From: Acidobacteriota bacterium
GTDB taxonomy: Bacteria; Acidobacteriota; Vicinamibacteria; Fen-336
DNA: 64,000 nt
Direction: 5' to 3'
Assembly: GCA_011526565.1 (NCBI GenBank)
Contig: WYBL01000026.1
Span: forward strand, 167,928 to 231,927
Each line of letters opens with the position of its first letter. Position 1 is the stretch's first letter. The notes under the pieces were generated by a model. That model made no database searches. It saw only the letters and a list, made by a program, of their open reading frames with translations, and was not told the origin of the DNA. The position numbers and the translations under genes are program-made. Shown in pieces: positions 1-8,471 of this stretch.

Positions 1-1056
1 GACGCGATCTACTACGTGTCCTACGCCGAGCCGGGCAGCTCGGGCATCTGGAAGCTGCGGCTGGGCGCCGAAGGCCGCGGACCCGAGTGGGTGCGGGCGC
101 AGCTCGTCGGCTCCGGGCTCCAGCGCGTCCGGCACCTCTCGCTGTCGGCGGACGGGAGTCGGCTGGCGTTCACCGCGGTCGCAGCCGAGGCTCACCTCGC
201 TTCGCTGCCGCTCGACCCGGCGACCAGCCTCCCGTCCGGCCCGCCCCGGCTGCTGACCTCCGGCGAGGGCCGCCACTCGCGACCCGCGTTTTCGCCGGAC
301 GGCCGCTGGCTCGCGTACAGTCGCGTCGCCAACGGAGCCCGCTCCGACGTCTGGATCGCGGCTGCCGACGGGCGCGACGCGCGCCCGCTCACCTCCGATC
401 CGGGCACCGACACCATGCCGTCGTGGTTCCCCGACGGCAAGCGAGTGGCGTTCGTGTCGGACCGCGGCGGCCACCCGTCGTTGTGGGCCGCCGACGTGCG
501 CGACGGGCGCGCGACGCCGCTGCGCGACATCGGGCAGCCGATCGACGCCCCGCGCCTGGCGCCCGACGGCCTGCGGGTGGCGTTCAATTGGTCCCCCGGA
601 GGAGGGCCGATCAACACCTGGTGGATGCCGCTCGCGGGCGGGGCGCCGCGGCAGCTCACGGACGACCCCGAGATGATGGGCTTCCCGGTCTGGGCGCCGG
701 ACGGCCGCGCGATCGCGCTGCAGATGAAGCGTGGCGACGAAACCCACGTCGTGCTGCTCGAGCTGCGGGCGGACGGCCGGCCGGCAGGGCCGCCGCGACC
801 ACTGACCCGCGGCCCGGGCCTGCACTGGGTCCACTCCTGGTCCCCCGACGGCGACAAGGTGGCATTCGTCGCGCTGCACGGTGGCACCGCGTGGAACGTG
901 CGCTGGGTCTCGCGCGCGGGAGAAGAGCGGGCGCTGACCGACTACCGTTCGCCGGGCAGCTACGTCCGCTACCCGGCCTGGTCGCCACGCGGCGACCGCA
1001 TCGTCTACGAGCTCGCCGAGACCCGCGCCGACATCTGGACGGTGGCGATGCCCTGA
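1..1056 (+). CDS. TolB/WD40-like beta-propeller protein, C-terminal part
   Basis: The reading frame is open from the first base, so the true start lies before the window; 351 residues are visible. They contain repeated propeller blades with the PD40 signature (SPDGRWLAYSR, FPDGKRVAFVSD, SPDGDKVAFVA, SPRGDRIVYEL), about every 45 residues. Such propellers are found in TolB, in S9 peptidase N-termini and in the periplasmic ends of serine/threonine kinases with a DNA-binding or kinase N-terminus. Which of these it is cannot be decided without the missing N-terminus. No catalytic peptidase motif follows the propeller before the stop at 1054-1056, so it is not an S9 enzyme. It is the last gene of its transcription unit, or is followed at 105 bp by the next plus-strand gene. 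Confidence 0.8.
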   Translation, partial: DAIYYVSYAEPGSSGIWKLRLGAEGRGPEWVRAQLVGSGLQRVRHLSLSADGSRLAFTAVAAEAHLASLPLDPATSLPSGPPRLLTSGEGRHSRPAFSPDGRWLAYSRVANGARSDVWIAAADGRDARPLTSDPGTDTMPSWFPDGKRVAFVSDRGGHPSLWAADVRDGRATPLRDIGQPIDAPRLAPDGLRVAFNWSPGGGPINTWWMPLAGGAPRQLTDDPEMMGFPVWAPDGRAIALQMKRGDETHVVLLELRADGRPAGPPRPLTRGPGLHWVHSWSPDGDKVAFVALHGGTAWNVRWVSRAGEERALTDYRSPGSYVRYPAWSPRGDRIVYELAETRADIWTVAMP

Positions 1057-1160
1057 GCCGACCTCTCCGGTTCGGCGTGCGCGGCGGGCGCCGCGGGAGT
1101 AACATCCAACATCCCCCAGGGCAGGACAGGCCTCCCGCTGCCGCCCGGGGAAATTAGGGC

Positions 1161-3329
1161 ATGGCGAACCCGGCGGCGATCGCGAGCCCGCAGGACGCAC
1201 TGGCCGCGCTGGTGACGGCCTGGCGGAGTCTGTCGTCGTATCCCCCCGGCCACCCGGCCCGGGCCCATGCGCTGGAGGCCGCGCACCGCAAGCTTCACGC
1301 CTTCACAGCCGGCGCCGGGGCGCTGCGGCTGGGCGTCGAGAAGGAGGGCCTCGTCTGGGGCGAGACGCGGCTGCGGTCGCCCAACGTCTCCGGGCTGGCG
1401 CACGCCCTCCACGCCCGCGGCGTCGCCCTGATCGTGTTCGCGGAGGCGGTCGCCCCCGCAGCCCTGGAGGCCCTGCTCGCGCGGCTGGGCGGCCGGCGCG
1501 AGGGCGACGCGGCGCTGGCGGAAGAGCTGCGAGCGGCCGGCGTCCTCGGGATCGAGGTCAAGGGCGTCGACTTCGACCAGCTCGCGCTCGACGAACTCGG
1601 TCCCGCTCGCGCGCCGCGCGACCTGTGGCAGGCGATCCTGCGCGCGCTGCTGACCGGCCGCCAGCTCGACGCGGCCGGGCGCGAGGCGAGCGCAGGCGAG
1701 AGCTACTCCGCCGAGGCGATCGCGCGCCTGTTCCAGGAGGCACTGGCCCGCGGCGACTCGGGGGCCAGCGTGGAGGCGCTGGCCGCGGCCGTCGGGGGCC
1801 ACCTGGAGCGATCGCAGGCGGCGGCCCGCGAGCTGGCGGTCCACCAGGTGGCCGAACTGGTCCGGGCCCTGCCCGCCGACGTCCGCGAGCCGGTGCTGGC
1901 CGCGGCCCTGCGCACGCTGGCGACCGACGAAGGCGCCTCCGATGCCGTCGCCGAGCTCGCGCAGGCCGTTGCGCCGGACGAGATGCTGCAGGCGCTGCGC
2001 CGGCTCAACGCGGGAGGCAGCCGCCTCTCGTCGCACGCCCTGCGCATGGTGCAGACGCTGGCCGCCGCGGCCGGCCGCGAGCGCGCCGAGCGGACGGCTC
2101 TGGGAAAGCTCGACACCGACGCGCTGGCACTCGAGCTGTCGATGATCTTCAAGGAAGAGGACATCGACCGCTACAACCCCGAGGATCACCAGGCCCTGGT
2201 CGAGCAGGCGGCGGCGGTCGACCTCGCGGGCTTCGCCTACCTGCCGGAGGAGCCGCTGGCGCTCGAAGGCCGCGGCGACACGATCACCGACCTGGCGCTG
2301 TCGAATCGCCTGGTCGAGACGCTGCTCGACTTCGTCGCCGGGGAAGGCGACCGCGGGCCCGCGTTCGACCGCCTGCAGGCGCTGTTCGGGGCCTGTCTCG
2401 CCGACGGCCGGCTGGACGAGGCGATCGCGCTGGTCGAGGCCTTCCACACGTTGATCGCCGACCCGGCGCTGCCCGACGAAGCGCGCGAGGCCACCCGCGA
2501 GTTCCTCGGCCGGCTCGCGGAGAGCCAGCAGGTGATGGGCATGGTCGCCGGCATGGGGCAGTCCCGCTCGGGGACCGCCGAGAAGCTGGGGCGCCTGGTG
2601 CAGAGCCTGGGGCAGGCGGCAGGGCGCTCGCTGCTCGGCGCGCTGGCCAACGAGAAGGACCAGTCGCGGCGGCGTCGCCTGTTCGACCTGCTGGTGTCGC
2701 TGGGGCCCGTGATGGTGCCCGAGGCGAAGCGGCTGCTCGCCGACTCCCGCTGGTACGTGGTGCGCAACATGCTGGTCCTGCTGCGCGCCGTGGACGACCG
2801 CAGCTCGTTGCCCGAGGTGCGGCGGGTGGCGAAGGACGCCGACCTGCGGGTGCGGCTGGAGGCGATCAAGACGCTGCTCGCCTTCGACCCCGAGCCGCCG
2901 CTCGACCTGCTCCAGAAGGCGATCCTCGACCCCGACCCGAAGCTGGCCGAGGTCGCCGTCGCGCTGACCGGCCAGTACGGCATCGCCGAGGCCCGCGAGC
3001 CGCTGCTCGGGGTACTGCTGCGCTGGGACCCCTTCGGCGCCCGGCGCAGCCTGCGGATGAAGGCCCTGCGGGCGCTGGCCGACATCGGTGACCCGTCGGT
3101 GCTGCCGCGGCTGTCGCGCTTCTTCCGCGACTGGCGCCTGCCGCTCGTCGCGCTGGACGAGCGGCGGGCCGCCTACAAGGCGCTCGAGTCGTATCCCGTG
3201 GAGGCGCGCCAGCCCTGGCTGGAACAGGGCCTGCGCTCGCGCGACCCGAAGATCCGCGAGACCTGCCATCAGCTCCAGCGGACGCAGCCGGCGCCGCCCG
3301 CGCCTCCCGGCGGGGAGGAGCCCGCGTGA
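1161..3329 (+). CDS. HEAT-repeat-like protein of unknown function
   Basis: 722 residues, rich in Ala, Leu, Arg and Glu and almost wholly helical. The last 220 residues look like HEAT/armadillo repeats (blocks such as SRWYVVRNMLVLLRAVDD and DLRVRLEAIKTLLAFDPEP), a fold used for protein-protein contacts. The first 150 residues are more globular and resemble the N-terminus of the next gene's product (both speak of a population of items then a numeric threshold region, but I find no named domain). No signal peptide or membrane segment is visible. The stop overlaps the next start by four bases (GTGA), so it is translated with the HD-GYP-like protein and probably acts as its scaffold or partner. 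The start ATG is preceded by GGGGAA 15 nt upstream. Function not recognised. Confidence 0.75.
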   Translation: MANPAAIASPQDALAALVTAWRSLSSYPPGHPARAHALEAAHRKLHAFTAGAGALRLGVEKEGLVWGETRLRSPNVSGLAHALHARGVALIVFAEAVAPAALEALLARLGGRREGDAALAEELRAAGVLGIEVKGVDFDQLALDELGPARAPRDLWQAILRALLTGRQLDAAGREASAGESYSAEAIARLFQEALARGDSGASVEALAAAVGGHLERSQAAARELAVHQVAELVRALPADVREPVLAAALRTLATDEGASDAVAELAQAVAPDEMLQALRRLNAGGSRLSSHALRMVQTLAAAAGRERAERTALGKLDTDALALELSMIFKEEDIDRYNPEDHQALVEQAAAVDLAGFAYLPEEPLALEGRGDTITDLALSNRLVETLLDFVAGEGDRGPAFDRLQALFGACLADGRLDEAIALVEAFHTLIADPALPDEAREATREFLGRLAESQQVMGMVAGMGQSRSGTAEKLGRLVQSLGQAAGRSLLGALANEKDQSRRRRLFDLLVSLGPVMVPEAKRLLADSRWYVVRNMLVLLRAVDDRSSLPEVRRVAKDADLRVRLEAIKTLLAFDPEPPLDLLQKAILDPDPKLAEVAVALTGQYGIAEAREPLLGVLLRWDPFGARRSLRMKALRALADIGDPSVLPRLSRFFRDWRLPLVALDERRAAYKALESYPVEARQPWLEQGLRSRDPKIRETCHQLQRTQPAPPAPPGGEEPA

Positions 3330-4459
3330 ACGGCCCCGCGCCCGACCCGATCGACCGCCTGGTGGTCCAGCTCGACCAGGCCATCAACTGCCGCGCGCTC
3401 TACTCGGCGACGCACCCCAACGTGCTGCGGGCGACCGAGCGCATGGTGGCGGCGCTCGAGGCCGCGTGCGACGCGCGGCACGAGGCGGCGATCACGTTCC
3501 TCGCGGTGGGCGACGACGTCGTGGTCGGCCGCGAGCCGCTGGGCCGCGGCAGCCTCTACGTCGAGCAGTTCGTCCACCTGCTGACCCGGCGCGGCGTCGA
3601 GCGGCTGACGCTCGCCCGCGGCCTCACCGCCGACGAGTGCCGCGCGTTCGTCGAGCCGTTCGCGGTCGGCGGCGTGCCCGCGGGCAGCGCTCACGTGGAG
3701 GTGGGCCGGGTCAAGGCGAAGGTCAAGGAGGGCCTCGAGGCCGCCGCGTCCCACGAGCCGCTGTCGAGCCGCAGCCTCGACGAGGCGCGCGAGGCCTTCA
3801 CCGCCTTCCGTCGCGACGGCCGCGGCGGGCTGCGGCGGCTGGAGGACGTGGTCTGGGGCCTGATCGAGGGCCTGAGCCGGGCCACCCGCGAGGTGATCCC
3901 GCTGGCGCCGCTCAAGGACCACGACGAGTACACCTTCGTGCACTCGATCAACGTCTCGCTGCTGACCATCGCCCAGGCCCGCGCGTTCGGCATCCAGGGC
4001 GACAAGCTGCACGACCTGGGCACGGCCGCGCTGCTGCACGACGTCGGCAAGCTCAAGATCCCGCTCGAGGTGCTGAACCGCCCGGGGCGCCTCGAGGGCG
4101 AGCAGTGGAAGATCATGCAGGGCCACGCGGAGCTGGGCGCCCGCCACCTGTGCGGGATCGAGGGCTGCCGGCCGCTGGCCGTGCTGGTCGCCTACGAACA
4201 CCACATGCGCTACGACGGGGTGCCGAGCTACCCGCAGCCGCGCCAGGCGCGCCGCCCCAACCTGGTCAGCCAGCTCACGTCGATCTCCGACGTGTTCGAC
4301 GCGTTGTGCACGACGCGTCCCTACTCGAAGGCGCGCCCCCGTGACGTCGCCCTGGGCGTGCTGGCCGAGCGCGCGGGCACGTTCCACGACCCGTTCCTGG
4401 TCGAGAGCTTCGCGCGCATCGTCACCGAGTCCGGCCTCGCCCTGGGCGACGGGAGCTGA
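3326..4459 (+). CDS. HD-GYP-like phosphohydrolase
   Basis: 377 residues. The C-terminal half carries an HD domain of the HD-GYP type: H206, the paired H238-D239 in LLHDVGKLKIP, H292-H293 followed by RYDG, and ISDVFDALCTTRPY near 320. HD-GYP enzymes hydrolyse cyclic di-GMP. Here the GYP triplet reads SYP (YDGVPSYP), so c-di-GMP specificity is not assured. The N-terminal 180 residues match no domain I recognise. The GTG start is chosen because it forms a GTGA overlap with the upstream HEAT-repeat gene and sits behind the GGGGAGGAG sequence at 3311-3319. It converges on the antiporter gene with only 7 bp between stops. Confidence 0.8.
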   Translation: MNGPAPDPIDRLVVQLDQAINCRALYSATHPNVLRATERMVAALEAACDARHEAAITFLAVGDDVVVGREPLGRGSLYVEQFVHLLTRRGVERLTLARGLTADECRAFVEPFAVGGVPAGSAHVEVGRVKAKVKEGLEAAASHEPLSSRSLDEAREAFTAFRRDGRGGLRRLEDVVWGLIEGLSRATREVIPLAPLKDHDEYTFVHSINVSLLTIAQARAFGIQGDKLHDLGTAALLHDVGKLKIPLEVLNRPGRLEGEQWKIMQGHAELGARHLCGIEGCRPLAVLVAYEHHMRYDGVPSYPQPRQARRPNLVSQLTSISDVFDALCTTRPYSKARPRDVALGVLAERAGTFHDPFLVESFARIVTESGLALGDGS

Positions 4460-4466
4460 AGCGGGC

Positions 4467-5738
4467 TCAGTCGACCGGTGCGGCGCCCGCCGAGCGCAGG
4501 CGGCGCGCGGCCCACATCAGCGCCGGCGGCGTCGCGACCGTGGTCGCCACCACCATGAAGACCGCCGCGGCGTAGGTGCCGGCGTCGATCACGGGGCGGC
4601 CGGCCAGGTGCAGCGTGGCGCCGATGCCCGCGAAGATCAGGCCCACCTCGCCGCGCGGCATCATGCCGAGGCCGACCACCAGCCGCGACACGCCCGGCGG
4701 CACGGCGATCGCGCAGGCCAGCTTGCCGATCACGGCGGCGGCCGTCAGTGCCAGCGCGACGACGATCACCGAGCCGTCGAAGAACGAGCGCACGTCGACC
4801 AGCATCCCCATCCGCACGAAGAAGACCGGCACGAACAGCCCGATCAGCGGCTCCAGCGAGTGGTGGAGCGCGGGCTCGCCGCGCTCCTTCAGCCGCTCGA
4901 AGTGCACGTCCTCCAGCACCAGCCCGGCCGCGAAGGCGCCGACGATCGGGGCCAGTCCGGCGGCCAGCGCCGCCCAGGCCATCAGGAAGCAGAAGCTGAG
5001 CGAGAGGGTCTGGACCAGGCCGCGCGAGCGCAACGCCACGGCCGCCGCGAAGAGGCGCGGCGAGAGCAGGCCGCCCACGCCGAGCGAGCCGACCAGGAAC
5101 ACGACCGCCTTGACGACGATCAGGGCGATCGCGCCCGCGCCGAGCGCCTGGCCGCTGCCGGCGGCGGTGATGATCCCGGAGATCACCGCCAGCACGACGA
5201 GGCCCAGCACGTCGTCGATCACGGCCGCGCCGAGGATGATGCGGCCGGCCGCGGAACGCACGAGGCCGAGGTCGTCCAGCACGCGGGCCGTGATGCCGAC
5301 GCTGGTGGCGCACAACATGGCGCCCAGGAACGCGTGCAGCATCCACGAGTCGCCGGGCCGCGCCAGCATGCCGACCCCCCAGCCCAGCGCCATCGGCGTG
5401 ACCACGCCGATCACGGCGACGGCGAAGGCCCGGCCGCCCACCGCCAGCATCTCGCGCGGCGTGGACTCGAGCCCGACGTGGAACAGCAGCAGCACCGCGC
5501 CGAGCTCGGCCAGCACCAGGAAGGTCTCGCTCGCGCGGAGCTCCTGCACCCAGGGGCCCGCGACCGCGTTGCCGAGCAGGATGCCGGCGAGCAACTCGCC
5601 GAGCACCGCGGGCTGGCCGAGGCGCTCGGTGACCTCGCCGGCCAGCTTGGCGCCGATCAGCACGAAAGCGAGCATGAGCAGGGTCGCGGACACGGCCTCT
5701 CCGCCGTGGCCGCCGGAGAGCAGGACTGCTTGGATCAA
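4467..5738 (-). CDS. CPA2-family cation/proton antiporter
   Basis: 423 residues, about 12 hydrophobic segments. The start region (ATLLMLAFVLIGAKLAGEV) and the GELLAGILLGN segment are typical of the Na+/H+ exchanger fold of the CPA2 (KefB/NapA) family, which exchanges Na+ or K+ for H+ across the inner membrane. There is no C-terminal RCK domain; that role is probably filled by the separate RCK/cNMP gene immediately upstream on the same strand (27 bp gap). The start is TTG with GGGAG about 8 nt upstream. Na+ versus K+ preference cannot be read from the sequence. Confidence 0.85.
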   Translation of the reverse strand: MIQAVLLSGGHGGEAVSATLLMLAFVLIGAKLAGEVTERLGQPAVLGELLAGILLGNAVAGPWVQELRASETFLVLAELGAVLLLFHVGLESTPREMLAVGGRAFAVAVIGVVTPMALGWGVGMLARPGDSWMLHAFLGAMLCATSVGITARVLDDLGLVRSAAGRIILGAAVIDDVLGLVVLAVISGIITAAGSGQALGAGAIALIVVKAVVFLVGSLGVGGLLSPRLFAAAVALRSRGLVQTLSLSFCFLMAWAALAAGLAPIVGAFAAGLVLEDVHFERLKERGEPALHHSLEPLIGLFVPVFFVRMGMLVDVRSFFDGSVIVVALALTAAAVIGKLACAIAVPPGVSRLVVGLGMMPRGEVGLIFAGIGATLHLAGRPVIDAGTYAAAVFMVVATTVATPPALMWAARRLRSAGAAPVD

Positions 5739-5765
5739 GGTGGGGCTCCCGGGGGATCGCGAGGT

Positions 5766-6845
5766 TCAGGCGCCGGCGCTGAGCAGCTTGGCGAACTCGA
5801 GGGCGAGGAACGGGTTGCGCAGCGCCAGCGCGCGCACGGCGGCGCCGGGCACCGCGAGCAGCACGCCGTCTTCGACCATCCGCGCGCTGCGGGTGCGGGC
5901 CTGGCCGGTGAGCGCGGTGCGCTCGCCGAAGAAGGCGGGGCTGCGCAACACCGCGCTGCCGCCGCGCCCGCTGACCTCGCAGGCGCCGGACTTCACGACG
6001 TAGAGGGCATCGCCCGGTTCGCCCTGGGCGTACACCGCCGCGCCCGCGGCGAAGCGGGTGAACCGCGCCTCGGCGGCCAGCGGCTCCAGGTCGTCGCGCG
6101 AGACGCCGGCCAGGAAGCTGACCCGGGCCAGCAGCGAGAGCGCCTCGCCGGCCTCCGGGGCGAGCGCCTCGGGGCGCGGAGCGGTCAGGCAGCGCAGCAG
6201 GGCGGGCAGGTCGGGACGGTGCGCGGCGAGGATCACGCTGGCGCCGCCGGCGATCACGGTCGCCCCGCCCGGCACCTTGACGTCGCCCTCGGGCGACTCG
6301 ACGCCGATGAACAGGCAGCCGCTGGGGAACGCCTCGTCGCGCACGATGTCCTGCACCGTGCGGCCGGCGACGCGGGCCAGCGGCGAGACGCGCACCTCGA
6401 AGGCGACCAGGTCGCGCGGGCCGATCGACATCAGCGCGCCGATCTCGGGGAACTCGAGCGAGGTCAGGAACGAGCTCACGATGAGGTCGGTCTCGGAGTG
6501 GATCTTGGTCGCGCCGACCAGCTTGTAGGGCACCTCGTACTGCGGGTCGAGCATGCGCGCCAGCACCCGCGGCACTCCGTAGTAGCGGGCCAGCAGGCAG
6601 AAGGCCAGGTTGTCGGCGTCGCGGCCGGTCATCGCCACCGCGGCGTCGGCGCGCTTGAGCCCCGCCTGCTCGAGCACCGACAGGTCCGTCGCGCTGCCGG
6701 TCACGGTGACCACGCCGTGCTCCGCGTACAGCCGCTCGGTGACCCGCGCGTCGGTGTCGATCACCAGCGTCTCGTGGCCCGCGGCCAGCAGGCGCGTGGC
6801 CAGGAACGACCCCATGTGCCCGCCGCCTGCCACCAGCACGTACAT
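5766..6845 (-). CDS. TrkA-like RCK protein with C-terminal cyclic-nucleotide-binding domain
   Basis: 359 residues. N-terminal Rossmann RCK domain with the dinucleotide motif GGGHMG (residues 7-12) and an acidic residue closing beta2 (VIDTD), then a TrkA-C-like module near 140-220, then a cyclic-nucleotide-binding fold (QGEPGDALYVVKSGACEVSG, FFGERTALTGQARTRSARM). RCK proteins gate cation channels and antiporters in response to NAD(H) or ATP. The frame stays open 57 codons further upstream, but that part is low-complexity antisense of the neighbour; ATG at 6845 begins exactly at the Rossmann strand MYVLVAGGG. It lies 13 bp after the CPA1 gene and 27 bp before the CPA2 gene, so it likely regulates one or both antiporters. 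Confidence 0.85.
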   Translation of the reverse strand: MYVLVAGGGHMGSFLATRLLAAGHETLVIDTDARVTERLYAEHGVVTVTGSATDLSVLEQAGLKRADAAVAMTGRDADNLAFCLLARYYGVPRVLARMLDPQYEVPYKLVGATKIHSETDLIVSSFLTSLEFPEIGALMSIGPRDLVAFEVRVSPLARVAGRTVQDIVRDEAFPSGCLFIGVESPEGDVKVPGGATVIAGGASVILAAHRPDLPALLRCLTAPRPEALAPEAGEALSLLARVSFLAGVSRDDLEPLAAEARFTRFAAGAAVYAQGEPGDALYVVKSGACEVSGRGGSAVLRSPAFFGERTALTGQARTRSARMVEDGVLLAVPGAAVRALALRNPFLALEFAKLLSAGA

Positions 6846-6858
6846 GTCGCTCCTCCGC

Positions 6859-8388
6859 CTATTCGTTGCCGAGCTGGTCGAGCGCGCTGTCGATGTCGCG
6901 GGACAGCCGAGCCCCGACCTCCTCGGCGAGGATGCCCGACCCGACCGCCTCGCGCACCGCGCTCTTCTCGACCAGCAACAGGTGGCGCCGCAGCAGGCGC
7001 AGGCGCCGGCTGTCACCGGTGTCGCGCACCGCGGCCAGGTCGCGCAGGCCGCGTTCGGAGCGGGCGATCACCTGCTGGTACTGGGCGCGCAGGCGCTGGA
7101 AGTCCGCGAGCGCCAGCAGCCCCATGTGCTGCAGGCGATCGAGCTCCGCCTGGCCCGCGCGCGCCGCCAGCAACTGCCCCTGGTGGCCCTCGAGTTCCTC
7201 CTCGGCCGCGTCGCGGTGCCCGATGCCCAGCCGCCGCGCGACGCCGGCCAGGCTCAGGCCCTGCACGGTCAGCGTCACCAGCGCGCAGCCGAAGGTGACG
7301 GTGACCAGCAGCTCGCGGTAGGGGAGGTCGGCGGGCAGCGAGAGCGCCACCGCCATCGACAGGCTGCCCTTGAGGTTGGACCACACAAGCAGGTGCTGCC
7401 AGCGCAGCGGCACTTCCAGGCGGGAGCCGCGCAGCAGCGCGAGCAGCGGGTAGACGTTGGCCAGGCGGCCGGCGACCAGCGCCAGGAGCACCCAGAACAG
7501 CGCGGGCGCCGCGGCCAGCAGCGCCGGGCCGTCGACCTGCATGCCGACCAGCAGGAAGACGACGCTGTTGACGGCGAAGGCGGCGACTTCCCAGAACGAG
7601 CGCACGGCAAGCCGCGACGGCGCGTCGAGGCCGGCCCAGCCGTGGGCGCGCAGGGCGAGGCCGGCCGCGACGACGGCCAGCACGCCGGAGGCGCCCGCCG
7701 CCTGCGCGACGAGCGAGGCGCTGTAGGCGAGGGCGACGGTCAGCACGATCGTGTTCAGGTGGTCGCCGGCGTGGCGGGCCAGCAACGACGCCGCGAAACC
7801 GCACAGCCAGCCGACTGCGGTGCCCACGGCCATCACCCACAGGAGATTGCGCGCGACGGCCCCGGCTTCGAAGCCGCCCCCCGTGAGCACCGCCAGGATC
7901 GCGCCGTAGGCGACGAGGCCGGTGCCGTCGTTGAACAGGCTCTCGTTCTCGACGAGGCTGCGCAGGCGCGGCGGTGCGCCGACGCTGCGGAAGCCCGAGA
8001 GCACCGCGATGGTGTCGGTCGGGGCCAGGATCGCCCCCAGCAGCAGCCCGAAGCCGAGCGGCAGCCCGATCGTCGCGAGCAGCAGGCCGCCGGTCGCCAG
8101 CAGCGACAGCAGCAGGCCGGGCAGCGCCAGCAGCAGGATCGGGCCCAGGTTCTCGCGGAGCCGTCGCAGGTCGGTCGAGATCGCCGCCTCGAGCAGCAGC
8201 ACCGGCAGGAAGAGCTGCAGCACGATGTCCGGGCTGAGGCCGATCGGCTTGATGAACTGGGTTGCGCCGACCGCGATGCCGGCGACGACCAGCGCCACGT
8301 TGTAGTGCACGCGCACGCGCCGCGCCACGAAGCCGACCACGAGGGCCAGCAGCAGCAGCTCCAGAGCGGTCGTGAGCAGCGCCTGCAT
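6859..8388 (-). CDS. CPA1-family (NhaP-type) sodium/proton antiporter
   Basis: 509 residues. About 12 membrane segments occupy residues 1-400, with the family motifs ILAPTDTIAVL and NDGTGLVAYGAIL (the ND pair in the core helix). A cytosolic tail of about 110 residues follows, rich in charged helices (ELDRLQHMGLLALADFQRL). NhaP-type proteins exchange Na+, K+ or Li+ for H+. It is the first gene of a three-gene minus-strand cluster for monovalent cation handling. A TAACAT hexamer sits 9 nt upstream of the ATG, consistent with a leaderless transcript. An upstream palindrome (8411-8427) is shared with the divergent peptidase gene. Confidence 0.85.
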   Translation of the reverse strand: MQALLTTALELLLLALVVGFVARRVRVHYNVALVVAGIAVGATQFIKPIGLSPDIVLQLFLPVLLLEAAISTDLRRLRENLGPILLLALPGLLLSLLATGGLLLATIGLPLGFGLLLGAILAPTDTIAVLSGFRSVGAPPRLRSLVENESLFNDGTGLVAYGAILAVLTGGGFEAGAVARNLLWVMAVGTAVGWLCGFAASLLARHAGDHLNTIVLTVALAYSASLVAQAAGASGVLAVVAAGLALRAHGWAGLDAPSRLAVRSFWEVAAFAVNSVVFLLVGMQVDGPALLAAAPALFWVLLALVAGRLANVYPLLALLRGSRLEVPLRWQHLLVWSNLKGSLSMAVALSLPADLPYRELLVTVTFGCALVTLTVQGLSLAGVARRLGIGHRDAAEEELEGHQGQLLAARAGQAELDRLQHMGLLALADFQRLRAQYQQVIARSERGLRDLAAVRDTGDSRRLRLLRRHLLLVEKSAVREAVGSGILAEEVGARLSRDIDSALDQLGNE

Positions 8389-8397
8389 CGCGCCCGC

Positions 8398-8463
8398 ATG
8401 TTAGCCGCGGGACGTGGCGGCCACGTCAGGCCCTTGGCGAAAAAACGCGCGGCGCGGTAGGTT
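8398..8463. promoter_or_regulatory. divergent promoter region with palindromic operator candidate
   Basis: Between divergent starts at 8388 and 8472. On the minus strand TAACAT (8398-8403) is 9 nt before the ATG. On the plus strand TTGGCG (8434-8439) and TAGGTT (8458-8463) have an 18-bp spacer and the latter is 8 nt before the ATG. A perfect 7-bp inverted repeat GACGTGG-CGG-CCACGTC spans 8411-8427 and could be a shared operator. Promoter calls are by eye only. Confidence 0.4.
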
Positions 8464-8471
8464 TGGGAGCC

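Noticed and set aside
1071-1105. TTCGGC/TAACAT promoter before the HEAT-repeat gene
   Set aside because: Spacer of 23 bp is outside the normal range.
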